This document shows, one piece after another, positions 12,114 through 23,744 of a stretch of 64,000 nt of DNA (the first letter of the stretch is position 1; each line of letters starts with the position of its first letter). The DNA is taken from assembly GCA_034670405.1 (NCBI GenBank), contig JAXDDX010000041.1:1247001-1311000 (forward strand), given 5' to 3'. The notes below the pieces were generated by a model that saw nothing but the letters and a program-made list of their open reading frames with translations, made no database searches and was not told the origin of the DNA. The DNA comes from Hoplostethus atlanticus (taxonomy: Eukaryota; Chordata; Actinopteri; Trachichthyiformes; Trachichthyidae). Position numbers and translations under genes: made by a program.

Positions 12114-12223
12114 CAGATAGATAGATAGATAGACAGATAGATAGATAGATAGACAGATAGATAGATAGATAGATAGACAGATAGATAGATAGATAGACAG
12201 ATAGACAGATAGATAGATAGATA
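11965..12223. repeat. (GATA)n/(GACA)n microsatellite array
   Basis: About 260 bases of GATA with interspersed GACA units are seen. On the minus strand it reads (TATC)n with (TGTC) variants and gives a spurious Tyr-Leu-Ser-Ile open frame. It abuts the retroposon tail at 12224-12262, so it probably grew from the tandem tail of that insertion. GATA/GACA repeats are known in fish, including on sex chromosomes, but nothing here indicates sex linkage. Confidence 0.97.
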
Positions 12224-12262
12224 CTTTATTGATCCCCAGGGTGGAAATACTGAAATTCATAG
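12218..12262 (-). mobile_element. 3' tail of a fish LINE-type retroposon
   Basis: On the minus strand, a GAATTTC-like sequence leads through CCCTGGGGATCAATAAAG to TATCTATCTATC. AATAAA followed by a tandem TATC tail is the usual 3' end of a common teleost non-LTR retrotransposon family; I do not name the family with confidence. The body upstream (to the right) is not recognisable, so the copy is severely 5'-truncated. Confidence 0.6.
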
Positions 12263-12269
12263 TATTACC

Positions 12270-14015
12270 TTTAGTAGTAAATATGTGTATGTAATAATAA
12301 ATAAATAAGATTTACATTTCAGAGGTATTAAGTGATCTATGACCTTTATCGACCTCTATCAGCAACCAATAGGAACTGTCGCAATATCAGCAGCATCATC
12401 ATCCCCTTGAGCTGCGGTGGCCTGTAACTGACAAAACAGTCCCATTGTCCCATTTTCACAATAAGAGACAAGTAGAGCAGAAGATCCAACAGGAGCATCT
12501 AGTAAAGAGGTCGAATATCACAATGCAACATGCAGCAATCGTTCTGCTTGTGAATGAAGCTTTTCAGCCGACCGTCCTCCATTGTCGAGCTGTTGAAAAT
12601 GCGGGTAGGCGCAGCGGAGGAGATTGGCAGCGTCTCGAAGTTCCACTGGGCGAGGGAGCTTTTGTTCCATCAATTGTGTTTTGATCGCCAGCCATTTTGG
12701 TCGTTTTAATGCCACGGGGGGCAGTAAGAACCTGACTTATTTCCCCCCTTTAACTGATGCTTGTCTCCGGAGGGACTTTACACTAAGTGAGCGTTGAGCG
12801 CGTTGCCAAAGGACACACCTGCTAAACAGCTTCGCCCCTTTACCCTGTGTTCTTTTAAACTAATTTGACTGACATCGACCAGAGCTGAATGGAAGGGGGC
12901 ATAAATAACTAATTTTGAAATATGGCCAAGTGACTCAGGCTCCCATAAATTTCCCCCGTTAATTTACAGCTGTTGAGGTGTACTGCAATTTCTCTCAGCT
13001 TCCCAACTTATTTCCCTGCTAATCATTCTCTGCAGGTAAATGTTGAACTGCAAAGTGTGTAGGACAATATGTTGTAAGCATTATTCTATAAGGTTTTATT
13101 GTAAATATTTGGGAACAACTAAAAAAAAAAAGAAAAAAGTAAAGTTTAATGCTATTCCATAATAGCAGAATTGATCCAGCTGACATGTTGGGGCCTAATG
13201 CAATACAGCATAGGCAGAGCTTACTATGTATTTGCAGCAGTGTGCCCGTGCACATTTTAGTCACTGGACCAACGCTCGTCTAATGCAAAGGAATTGTGGG
13301 AATGCAATGCAATTTCCATGCTGTGTGATTCAAATAAGTAAGAATTGATCCCTTCTCACACATTTAGAAAGGGTAGAATATTGGAGGGCACTGTGCCCTA
13401 ATAGGATATACGAAGCACACAAATCTTGGCTGAGCAACAGACAAAAGGAGAGCGGACTCGGAAGGGTCGTCGGTGTGCAGCCAAGTCTGATTCATCAACT
13501 TTTACAGTTCAAATAAAAGTGAGCGCAGCTTGCCAGCTTGATTATCAGATGGCCCCTACTGCATTAGAGAAGACGACATGCTGCATTTTCTCTGATGTCT
13601 CCGCGCTGCCTGGGAACCGCCGGTCTTTGCGGAGGGTGGGGAGCTGCCGAAGATTATAGTGCACTCCCTTTTCATAGTTTGTGAGCATGCATTTACTGTT
13701 AACCTGAAAGTGATGTGGAATCTTCCGTAGGCCTCTGAAGTCAGCTGCAGTGCTTTTAATTCACCAGCTAGTGAGATAGCCAAACTGACATGCATATTGG
13801 TTTCAGGCTAAACAAATTACTGAGTAAAATGTTTTCCTTCAATTTTTAATGAATGGGGATGATATTTATATATATATGTATATTAAATGTCCTGTTCTGC
13901 TAACCACACTATTATGACATTCGTTTTATGTTTTATCTATTTAGAGACAACAAAACCCAGCGGCTAGAGAGTGAGATAAAAAATGGCTTAGAGGACTTGA
14001 GGTAAAGATAAGGCT
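12270..14015. other. Anonymous stretch with no gene seen
   Basis: Low-complexity pieces include an A-rich run at 13120-13140, a TA run near 13865-13882 and an AT-rich portion. Open frames stay under 82 codons. No domain was recognised. Confidence 0.45.
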
Positions 14016-14017
14016 GC

Positions 14018-14036
14018 TTTTTTTTTTTTTTTTTTT
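14018..14036 (+). repeat. Poly-T run (19)
   Basis: An uninterrupted T homopolymer is seen directly. It may be the reverse complement of an old retroposon poly(A) tail, but no body is recognised. Confidence 0.9.
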
Positions 14037-14290
14037 AAATCATATCTTCTGACAGCTTTGCTGCAGCAGCGAAGTTGCCTTGTTGCAGCGACAGCACTTA
14101 CTGAGCTAACTTACTTAGACCTCAAAACACAAGCTTGACATGAAGCCATTTCCAGAGCCTTAAGCACATTACTTGGTACAGATCACTGCCATATATTGAC
14201 AGTTACGGCTGCACATTAACTGGGCCTTGGCTTGTTGAACAAATGTTTATATATCTGAGTGTGCGCATTCACACGCAAATGCATGCACGC

Positions 14291-14326
14291 GCGCACACAC
14301 ATACACACACACACACGCGCACACAG
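14291..14326 (+). repeat. Interrupted CA/CG microsatellite
   Basis: Alternating CACACA and CGCGCA units form an alternating purine-pyrimidine tract. Confidence 0.85.
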
Positions 14327-14329
14327 TGC

Positions 14330-15330
14330 CCTTTTGTTTCAGTTAAGTGGTCTCAATTTTTTACCTCTACAGTAGTTTTACAACAGACACCCTTTTTGCT
14401 TTACTGGAAAATTGCTGAAGTGTCTCTTGAAGGTTGTACCTTGAATTGAAGAGGATTCTTAGCCCCCTGCTAAGGGTTCAATATTAAAGCTCTGTACCAT
14501 GGACTGTATTAGTATCTCCACAGGCATCTGCACCCAACTCAGACAGGACCTGAAAATCACAGCCCTGAAACCAATGCTTGTCCAGCAAAGGTCACAGGGC
14601 TGGGAGTGGAATATCTGCACCAAGGGTAAGCTTACTAAAATAGATGGATCACAAGCGGCCGGTATAAAAATTGTTTGTTTTCTTTTGCTTGCTAAGATAA
14701 AACTTTCTTTGCATGACATGAGAGAAAAACAACAGTGTCAGGGAAAAATGCCTAATAGTGCCTCAAAGGAAAGTTAGACAAGCGCTTTAACAAGAAGAGT
14801 AAAGGAGGAAAACAAAAATTTGTTTTTTTGCAGAATGTGATTAAAATCAACATGCTACTCAAGGAGTGCCAATCCCAAGAGGTGTGTACAGTGTGGAGGT
14901 GGCATGGTAGAAAGTATTTTATCTCTGTTGGAGAGCATGCATACCTCTGCTGTAGCAAAAAAAAAAAAAAGCAAAACAACCCTGCTCCACTATTCCTCCC
15001 CCTTTTATGAAGATATGTTTGTCTTTCCCAATTCTCATTTCAGAAAGAAATCATAACCCTCACTCATTTGTGTTCTAATATCTTTGCAATAAAAGCCAAC
15101 TCGTGATTTCCTCATCAAGCTTGTTTGTGACATTCATCTGATTAAACTTTGACTGACCAATGAATCACTCTTGTTTGAAAGCATCTTCCCTCCAGCGCAA
15201 GATTACTATCTATTTATTATTTAGCTGGCTAGCTTAATGTGGTAGATATTAGTGCTATTAGTGCTTATTAGTTGCAATAAGTTGCAACTTCATGTCCTTT
15301 TTGCATCCCCATTAAGATGATCAACCCCAC
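14330..15330. other. Anonymous stretch with no gene seen
   Basis: Short open frames on both strands (60-92 codons) lack recognisable domains. Small tandem echoes (AGTGCTATTAGTGCTTATTAG) occur near 15250-15275. Confidence 0.45.
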
Positions 15331-15531
15331 ATTCATCCCTCGGTCCATTTTCCATACCCTCTAATTCCCAGCATGCATTGGGCGGAAGGCAGGGAAAGGT
15401 CACCAGTCCATCACAGGGTGAACACATAGACGTACAAACATGCTCACATTCACATTCAGACCTACGTGCAATTTAGAGTCTCCAGTCTTGCTGTGAGGTG
15501 ACAGTGCTAACCACCGAGCCGCCATGTCCCC
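15331..15531 (+). mobile_element. Degraded teleost interspersed repeat
   Basis: The series GGGCGGAAGGCAGGG, AGGTCACCAGTCCATCACAG, TTCACATTCAGACCTACG, GCAATTTAGAGTC, GTGAGGTGACAGTGCTAACC and ACCGAGCCGCCATG is the order of a very common fish interspersed repeat. I recognise it from general knowledge but cannot place it in a family. The usual middle part after GCAATTTAGAGTC is deleted here. Confidence 0.7.
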
Positions 15532-15797
15532 CTGCCCACATTCATATACCATATATAATATCACATAATGGGGCTACTTTCTACCCAACTGCATATTAAA
15601 TTAATGTGTCTAAACATTTCAGGCATGAACCATTTCCCATGCATTTGAGAGTCAGCTAGTAGCCCATTTTAACCCTTGTTTCCACGGCTCCCTTTAATTA
15701 AAGCAGATGATTTCATCACCATTATTATTACTTTAATTCCTCTATGGACATAAATAGGTCCTGTTTGCTTTCAGATGCCCTCCAATGTTTAGATGAG

Positions 15798-16113
15798 GAT
15801 CATGCAGTAGATTGGGGTTTTAGTTCTACAAACATTTCTCGGGGGCAGAGCTGCTCTGGATGCAGAAATAATCTCATGGGTTGAATTAAAACGTCAATGG
15901 GCGGAGCCAAAGAACCACAGTTTTTTCTGTCTCCTAGCATGTCAGAGATTTCAGATCCCGTCCCCTTTCAGTTTCACGTGAAAATGAATAGGGGTGCAAA
16001 AATAATTGCCTTTAACTACATCCATCACTAATACTAACATCACTATGACTATTTTTTGCTGTTGAGGGTTTCTATATGTTTGTAGAACTAAAACTCCAAT
16101 CTGTGATCATGCA
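15798..16113. mobile_element. Complete short inverted-repeat transposon (MITE) with target duplications
   Basis: Terminal inverted repeats lie at 15809-15835 and 16076-16102 and match at 26 of 27 positions; the key core is GTTTTAGTTCTACAAACAT. Just outside them the direct repeat GATCATGCA occurs at 15798-15806 and 16105-16113. The element of about 300 bp is thus flanked by an 8 or 9 bp target duplication. Eight bases would fit hAT, nine would fit Mutator-like elements (established family traits). It has no coding capacity, so it was moved by an enzyme encoded elsewhere. Confidence 0.88.
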
Positions 16114-16119
16114 CCTATT

Positions 16120-16800
16120 TATATATAGTAGTTTGACAGTCGAGAAAATGAATGGACAGAGCCTTGTAATGAGCAGGTGTTTACTCAAGCATGTTATGTA
16201 AACATCTCCAATTACGTTTTAGTTAGGTCTGGTAGATAATCCCAATAGATTATTATTGATGTATTCCCTGTGAACTGATATCATCTGACGATTGGGCAAT
16301 TATATATTGCATCATGGTTATATCAATTTAAGTCCACGTGAGGCATACCCTGTCGCAAAAACAACAACGTGAACAGGGCAAAACGCTCCCGCTCAGGCAG
16401 TACAGGAGTACATGAGCCATTGTCTTGTCACCTTAATAATTGCAGGACAAATGCAATTGGAACCAACGCGGCGATGGTCCCCATTCTCAGTAGCTCGTTA
16501 TTAGGAAGAAGCCCAGTGGAGCTCGTTAGAGGATGAGGGGAGACGCGGTAAATAAGGTTAATTGGCCGATCTGTCAGACCCAGGAAGATGCTCGCTTTGA
16601 CACGACACAACCAGAACATGATTTCACCCTCTGCACCCGCACCCACTCCATTCTATTTGTGTTCATTAGCATTTTGAAGGGGTGTGACACAGTTGCTATA
16701 GTATCGGGGATGGTGGCCAAGGTGTGTTGAGGCCACAGGGGCCAGGATGTGGACTCGGGAGTGGAAATATCTTGTGGTTGGAGTATAATTACAGCACAAC
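16120..16800. other. Anonymous stretch with no gene seen
   Basis: No gene or complete repeat is recognised. A degraded AT-rich region at 16200-16330 may be old transposon sequence. Confidence 0.4.
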
Positions 16801-16806
16801 AGAGTC

Positions 16807-17209
16807 TTAAAGTAATAATCTATGACATTTTCAGAAATATAAAGACCCGTTTTGCCACTCTGTTGCCGATGGATGCAACACAATAGTGATTCAACCTATA
16901 ATTGGTTCCTGAAAGCTTTTACGTTTGCCGTTCTAAACAACCGGCGCGTTTAGCATTTCCAGTAGGAGCAACTGCATTTTGTTTGGAATAACTAGTTAGA
17001 AGAAAGAAAGAAAAGAGCGCCACCTACAGAAACTCAAACTCCATCAACAGGAAAATCCAAGGCAAAAGACGTGACAGTACTGGAGACACTCTTTGATTGA
17101 CAGGTGATCTCTGGGAAGTGCAGTGAAGAAACACCACAGCGATGACCGCTTAGCACCAAACATGTCAACAAAAGCAACAAAATGAAAATCTTGCGGATTG
17201 CCCCTTTAA
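16807..17209 (+). mobile_element. Non-autonomous repeat, family A, copy 1
   Basis: This aligns with the reverse complement of 26285-26677. Shared blocks, in order, are TTAAAGTAAT with ATGACATTTTC, CACAATAGTG with TTCAACCT, AGAGCGCCACCTACAG, AAAATCCAAGG, AAAGACGTGACAGTACTGGA, TTTGATTGACAGGTGAT and GAAACACCACAG. Both ends of this copy carry TTAAAG in inverted orientation (16807 and 17204-17209), which suggests short terminal inverted repeats with a TTAA-type target. The family is not named. Confidence 0.75.
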
Positions 17210-17910
17210 TATCGTCCCTTGTCTTCACCGGGAACCAGACATGTCCCATTGATATACTGTAGCTGCCCGTGAAAATTGAGAATTAAAGCATGAGGCCTGT
17301 CACCTGCTTTAGAGCAGTGTGATAACTGCACAACAGTTAAGTGGGCAAAAGCACTTGGAAGAAATAGCCTCAGTGTTAATGAGATTGATAAGACAATTAC
17401 TTCCAAGGCTAACTCATTAGTTCTGAGTGAAAAGAGAGGACAGGGTAGAGGTGGGCTGGTTGGTTGAGTATGCATGACATCAACATGCTCTGCTCTGCAA
17501 GGTTTCTAGGAATAAAAATAGACTTGGATTCTTTTTTCTTTTTCTTTTTTTTTACATTACAATCAAATGGAACATATATGGTTTTTCGATGTCCTTGTAA
17601 GCCATCAAGATTTCTCGCTGCCGCCATTAATGACTAAAGACAGTTAATTAGAGGTCTTGTCTTGTGGGGAATGTATCTATCTCCACTTTTTACTGTAACT
17701 GTCACAGTCCTGCAAGGGAGGTGGAATTTCAGTTCATATGTCTTGATTAGCCGAGCACTGCTGCACATCACCGAGACTGCGATTGTGCGGGTAGATTCTC
17801 ATGCAATCAGAAAATGGGGAGGATATTGCTCACAGTCACAGAAGATTCATCTTTCTCCAGGTCATTCTATCTGTGGAAAACACTTCAACTAGACAAACTC
17901 CAAATCTGGT
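17210..17910. other. Anonymous stretch with no gene seen
   Basis: Open frames up to 89 codons overlap on both strands without domain motifs. A T/C tract lies at 17530-17553. Confidence 0.4.
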
Positions 17911-18180
17911 ATGCTGGTGGCTTAGTGGCGGGTTAGCATGCCATGTACAGAACTACATTTTGTGGGTTTGAATGCAGATGCAACCTAGCTTAGATAGCAG
18001 GGTGGACTTGTGGTTAGAGAGACCATCCTGCAACTGAATGGTCACAGATTCAATCCCTGCAACAGTCCTGTTTAAATGTCCTTGAGAAAGACACTTGAAC
18101 TCCAACCTTCTCACTCACTGTCAGCTAAATGGCTAAAATGTACTGTCAAAGGCAACAAAAACAACTTCTTGTTGTCCCTA
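17911..18180 (+). mobile_element. SINE-like sequence with tRNA promoter boxes (two units)
   Basis: The first unit has an A-box-like CTTAGTGGCGGGTTAGCATG (17921) and a B-box-like GGGTTTGAATGCAG (17963). The second has TGGTTAGAGAGACC (18011) and ATTCAATCCCTGC (about 18048). It is followed by TGTCCTTGAGAAAGACACTT, a signature also seen inverted at 30690-30712. tRNA-derived SINEs carry such boxes at RNA polymerase III promoters (known). Both units are diverged and probably inactive. Confidence 0.5.
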
Positions 18181-18296
18181 GATCAGTGTTATGCATTTAG
18201 GCCCCTAGTTTTTAATCATTGAATTAAAGGTGCACAGTATTTAAAGGCAATACCTCTTCAGAAAGAAACGTCCATGGCCTGATTTTCTACTGTACT

Positions 18297-18540
18297 GATC
18301 CACCCATTTTCTAGTCGCGTATCCAGGTCAGGGTCGCGGTGGCAACAGGGCAAGCACAGCAGCCCAAGCGTCCTTTTCCCCAGTAACGTCCTCTACCTCC
18401 TCCTGGGGATCCACAGGCGCTCCCAGGCAAGCTGGGAGATGTAGTCCGTCCAGCGTGCCCGGGGTCTCCTCCCAGAAGCCAAGATTTTGAATACACCTGG
18501 GCACAAGCGAGGGCAAGCCAAAGTCCTCACTGTGCACATC
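18297..18540. mobile_element. Fragment of a teleost non-LTR retrotransposon-like repeat
   Basis: The sequence CCATTTTCTAGTCGCGTATC, GGTCAGGGTCGCGGTGGCAA, AGCACAGCAGCCCAAGCGTC, CTGGGAGATGTAGTCCGTCC and GGGGTCTCCTCCCAGAAG closely follows a highly repeated fish element usually written around 'GGTCAGGGTCGCGGTGGC'. Recognition is from general knowledge. I do not assign it to Rex1, L2 or another clade. It gives spurious minus-strand open frames. Confidence 0.65.
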
Positions 18541-18559
18541 AAATAGGTGAAGTCTGAAT

Positions 18560-19850
18560 AGGAACAGCTTAAACGTGGGTCTAATTCAGGCCCATGTACT
18601 TTATCTACACATCCTTCATTTGTCTTTGATTTTGTTATTATACAAAACTATAAAATGGATTCTGTTAATCCATTTATTACCAACATTTTCCTGTTAGCTC
18701 GGATATAAAATATCATGGAAATCCTTGGAAGCATTGATTAAATGTCATCAAAACCTGGTTATGATGATTATATTATGACATTAAAAAATTAAAACAATTA
18801 AAAAATGAGTTAATTCTCTGTCAGGTAGTGGTTAGTATGCTTAAATATATGCTCAACAATCTCACATAGAATCTAAAATTGTAATGTATATTAAGTAATT
18901 AATATGTAGTGATTAATTAGTAAGTAGAAATCACTGAAAACTATTTATGAGTTTATGAGGAAAGTGAGGTACATATTATGTTTAGAGGAATCTACAGTAT
19001 GAAATCCCCATCCTATTACAATGACAGGTATATAATGAAATTAAGGCAGAGATGATTTAGCTGAAGGAACAGAAACATTGATTTCACAGAATTTTAACAT
19101 TAGCCTCAGGCCATGTTCTTCATTCTAGATGACAAATTAAAACAGGTAGGTATTGGCACAGTAATTTTACTTTGAAAAGTATAATGCTTTCTACTATGGG
19201 TATGAGGCTACTGGACCTTTCTCCATTAGTTGATCTGCCTTTGATGTTAATTTATACTGTTGGATCTCTGTGTCTCCACTGAGCCACGGTAATGGATTTT
19301 GAGCTAGCGATCAAAGAACCCCCAAGAGTTCTTTCTCTCGCCTTCCAGCGTGTAATCCTTCTGCATTTAAGCAGCCCATGTTGAACAAACCACTTGGTCG
19401 TATTATAAACTTGCCGCTTTAGTTAGGACCTCTAGAAACTCGAAACTTTGAAGAACATTCATCCCTCGGTCTAATGGAAGACTTAAGAGCGGCGGGAGAA
19501 AAGTCGATTGCAATGTTGACTCAATGTCAAGAAGATAGATAAGTGGGTTGTAGTGAGAGGCACGTTAGAAAAGATGTATACTGAGATATGCATAGGCTAT
19601 ATTGTCCATAAACACTTTCATCAGATGCCTTATAGAATGTGTATACAGAAATGTATACTTTTCATATGTTTCCCCAGCTCCGAACCCCCAAAATGACAAT
19701 CGATTTGATGAAAATCCATTAAGACGATCAGGTTTCTTCAACAGTTTGCATAAGTTGCTTCAGCAGATACATGCCACGGTACCATAACCCATGTATTCAC
19801 CTGCTATAGGACCTCAGTGTTTTAATTCTTCCTAATACAGCATATAGAAA
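18560..19850. other. AT-rich anonymous stretch with no gene seen
   Basis: The part 18620-18960 is strongly AT-rich. The part from 19080 on is mixed and repeat-free. No open frame above 61 codons and no domain were found. Confidence 0.5.
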
Positions 19851-19859
19851 TAATGAAGC

Positions 19860-20215
19860 GAGTAAAATGTCTCTCAACCTGGACGCCCATCTCAATCAGT
19901 TTTTTAATCATGTGCGCTCCGGTCCTGCAGGGTAGCGGTCGATTTTGTGTGACCTTGAGCGGCGACGTGCCCTTCATAATGCACTTATTTATGTACACAT
20001 CTCATGATTACGCAGCAATAAATCCCAGGTTAAACTTTAGAGGCACTCACATCCGAAAGACTAAACTGTCACCGGACAATGGAGGGGGAAGTGTTTATGA
20101 GCAAACAAAGCCCGGTAAAATAGCCCTTCATTTAATCTCGACTGGATGGAGGGGAAGCATCAATAGGGCTATTATGGCTCCCACAAGGCAGGAACTCCTA
20201 TACTGATAATAAATC
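19860..20215. promoter_or_regulatory. Candidate conserved non-coding element
   Basis: The block is repeat-free and of even composition, with motifs such as TCATAATGCA, TTTATGTACACATCTCATGA, GCAATAAATC and TTTAATCTCG. A 117-codon open frame crosses it but shows no domain. Regulatory function is inferred from texture only. Confidence 0.3.
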
Positions 20216-20219
20216 AATA

Positions 20220-21160
20220 GTTGGCCATAAATGGCAATAGTTGGCTATACTAAATGCTTAGGTGTCAGGACTGTACACATAACACTTTAAATGTTTGCCC
20301 TTGAGTGCTTAATAAGGGATAAACAAGATCCGCTCATGTCGTTTGAGTAAATGTCACAAGAGTGGAGAATTGGCTGCTAATGTCAGACAGGTTTCATGGG
20401 AATGTACAGTTTAGTATTTCCATGTCTCAAAGTCCTGAGACAACCAACACTACAAGCTTCAAGCTTAATGAGAAAAATACTTTTCTGAGGTTTGATGTTG
20501 TCGTCGGAACGCCTCACAAGCTAAATCGGGTGGAAGGCTTTCAATCCAAAATATGAATTTTGAGAGAAAAAAGTTTATTACCTGAAATTCACAGCTCAAT
20601 ACTAAAAACATGTATATCTTTATACACATACATACAATTTATCTTAATATAGCAAATAACTTTGATAATACTCCATAGTGAGTTTTGACTTTTACTATCA
20701 ATAATAATGTTTTGTCAAAGTAGGTGTCACTCTTTCCAAATGTCTTCTGAAAAATGAAACTCTTACATTATAAGCGCACTTGAATGTTGAATCAGAAAAA
20801 AATTAAACGGCTCCGACAACAATTCATCAGCGTGCCACTCGGTTGTTGCCGCACGGGTTGTCTTCCGCCGGTGTAAAGAGGTCACGGCCTAAGGTGTAAA
20901 ATGTCACGGCTCAGTTACGTCGTTAGAAAAAAGCTCAAGGTTAGATGTGTAAGAGATCCCGACTCAAGCGGATGGATCTCGCTCATTCCTCTTAGGGGCT
21001 CTTAGCGATTTGGGGTTGACGTCTTTTTGTATGAGAGGGAGCATTTTGCCCCCGCATCCGACTGATAACGCATTAGCGAATGTAATTCCCGTGTCACATT
21101 TCCCATTTAGAGGCATATTTTGTTTTTTATTGAGAGTAAATGGAAAGTGGGGATTGACAG
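20220..21160. other. Anonymous stretch with no gene seen
   Basis: The part 20560-20760 is AT-rich. The part 20820-21060 has several CpG sites and no repeats and could be regulatory. No gene is supported. Confidence 0.4.
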
Positions 21161-21166
21161 GAAAGC

Positions 21167-21198
21167 TGAGAGAGAGAGAGAGAGAGAGGGGGGGGGGA
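21167..21198 (+). repeat. (GA)n tract followed by poly-G
   Basis: About ten GA units run into nine or more G bases, giving a purine-only strand. Confidence 0.9.
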
Positions 21199-21849
21199 TG
21201 CAAGATACAAAATGAAAGGCTGACAAAAACTCAAAAAACTAAGTGGAAACAATAATTTAATACAAACCGACGCCGACCTTGCGGTTGCACACAGTGGGAA
21301 ATAGATCACCAGCTGGACTCAAAAGCACGACTCTCACTATTCATGGAGGTCATTAGGGAAGAGGCATTGCGTATATTGCTGATTTTATTAATTGACACAT
21401 TCGAAATTGTATCCTTTGTGTGCAGATTTTTGCCATAAAAGATGAATAACTGGACCAGACCCCCTCCGCCACCTCCCCGTGCCTGCATTGTTACAGGCTA
21501 TGATTGTTTGTTTGATTGTAATTCACTGTTTCCCTCTTATAAAACAATAAAAAAGATGAAATATATGAGAATATATTCAGTATTTACTTGACACGGATAT
21601 GCTTTAGTGTACAAGTAGTAAATTACAATCAATTCTTATTCATTCTCCAGCTCTGGCTGTTGCACATTCTGTTTTGAATTGAGATCTATGGTCTTTGGTA
21701 TAGCTAGAAGAAAAGCAAGGGGCTCACTGCAGCTCCTACCACTGTTTTCCAGTCGGCCTAAAATGGAACACCCTTGTGCTATTCATCATATGCTACTCAA
21801 TTATGGATGTTTGAAAACTTGAACGTGCTGCAGTAATATATTTCCAGGG

Positions 21850-22330
21850 GATATGGGGAGAAAAGGGCTGCGCTTGGAAAGCCCGAGCAAGACACATCGC
21901 TATTAGAATGCAAAAAGGATTCCTCGGGAGCCGCTATTTGAAATAAAACCTCTCCTCATCTGTGAAATATGGTTGCATCTACAACGGCTATAAATCACAC
22001 ACTCATCCAACCTATCTAATGTTATTGATTCAGTAGTGCTAAGAATGTATGCAAGCATCACTATGAAATGCTGCATAGCCAGTGGGTGTGACTAATAATG
22101 CATTTAAAAGCTGATGCAAAATTATATGTGCAGCCCCTGAAGTTAATTTGCTTTTTGATGGCTCAACATATGGCTAAATAATCAGGGCAGATTTATCATT
22201 CAACTCATCGCTAGTCATTGTTCTCATACAGGCCTAACTAATAATGGTGAATGGGCCGAAGCCATTGGGGTTTCGAGACTTAATTACCCAAGCTCCCTTT
22301 GTCTAAAGAAGCTCAATGGAAGATCTAAAG
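21850..22330. promoter_or_regulatory. Candidate conserved non-coding element cluster
   Basis: The block is repeat-free and dense in homeodomain-like cores (CTAATAATGCATTTAAAAG, GTTAATTTGC, CTAAATAATCAGG, CTAACTAATAATGG, CTTAATTACC). These are accompanied by octamer-like ATGCAAAAT. This is one of the stronger enhancer-like textures in the window. Proof would need alignment to other vertebrates. Confidence 0.4.
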
Positions 22331-22339
22331 CAGCCTTAG

Positions 22340-23740
22340 ATGTGTCCGATCTGATCTTCAAACTGTGATGAGGTTTCAGTTCCTTTATGGCTCTAATTAC
22401 TGAAATTAGATCTCCAACAGAGAAGGCCTACTGTATAGAGCTGCAGCAGGAAGGACCCTTTATATCTCTGGGGAAAAAAACTGCAGCTAAGTCTCTTTTG
22501 TTCCGAGTTACTGAGTTGCCTTCGTGTCAATGGAACACGCCCCTTTTTGATGGACTGAAAAAACGACTGATCTTCGGCTGTCATTGCAATATAGCAAATT
22601 GCAGAGCATTCAAGAGCTAAATCCCAGTTGAGAAGTTTTACAATGCATCACAAAAAAAAGATTGTTTCACAGGGCTAAGAAAAAAATAACCCTGTTACGA
22701 TGACGATGAAGATGATCCTCGTTAGCTCCCTTTGCTCCTCTTGGGTTCCAGTTTGTCCTACTTTGTGATGTGACTAATAAGGAGAAGCACTTGTAACTGA
22801 ATATATATGTGCCGGAGTCAGTAAATGTGAGGGGTTTTTTTTGTGCCCCAAACTAGTCCTTGACCCGAGGTAGCAAAACCTTGCCATTAGCTCAATCATA
22901 GGGTCTCGTTATCCAGTCCATACATAATTAAAACTCTAAAACGCCTCATTCAGAAAAAGGTTCGTCCTTGGAGGTTTAATATTTTAATAAGTTATTCAGG
23001 GGGGCTAATCAGGGGCTTGCTCCCTGCTGAGTGAATTTTTACATGACAACATTTTATTCAAAAGCATATATTTACTATTTCAGCTATTTGTCAGACACAG
23101 ATTTGTGTCCATTGAGGTTTACCGGTTCAAGGTAGTCCAGCCTTGAGTGAAGTCGTGGAGCGGACCAGCTGTATAGAAAAGTTCCTTATCGTGTTTGAAT
23201 CAAGAGGTGATCTCACGCATTAGAAATTCAAATGAAATTTACCACAGGCATTTTAGAAAACAGCCACCAGCTTTGCCATTAGCGAAACACTATAATTTGT
23301 CAAATACGTTTGGCAAAGCCAGCTCAAAGATTTTGTTTTCCTTGAGCAGTCGCTAATTGCAATGTGCACTGCAAAAAGGTGCATTGGCATGTGGGGAACC
23401 TAAAAGCTATAAGAACAGCAGTGTAAACAGTGGCTCGCCCACAAAATGGCTATTTCATTAAACACTGTAGGTCCTATTCTCAAACGCATAGAGATCCAGT
23501 TCAGCTTACATGGTTATCAGTCTTTAAATGATCCATCTTTCCTTTCAAAAGCAAATCATTTCATTATTTGATTATTGACTAAATGCCGCATTCACTGGTC
23601 CAAAGATTTCATCAAGCTGCTATACTGAGATAAGAGTTCATTATTCACAGACACACTTGATTCAGCCATAGTGGCGATGCTTGGATGGCGGTCGGTAAGA
23701 AAGCTCTGAGAGAAACAAAGCACAGATTTAATCTTCGCGT
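22340..23740. other. Repeat-poor anonymous stretch, partly enhancer-like
   Basis: No gene is seen. The parts at 22860-23060 (ACATAATTAAAACTC, TTTAATATTTTAATAAG) and 23210-23460 are repeat-free and contain TAATT-like cores, so further regulatory elements are possible. Confidence 0.35.
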
Positions 23741-23744
23741 TTAA

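Noticed and set aside
11922..12260. 112-codon minus-strand open frame
   Set aside because: A translation of the GATA/GACA array (Tyr-Leu-Ser-Ile repeats).
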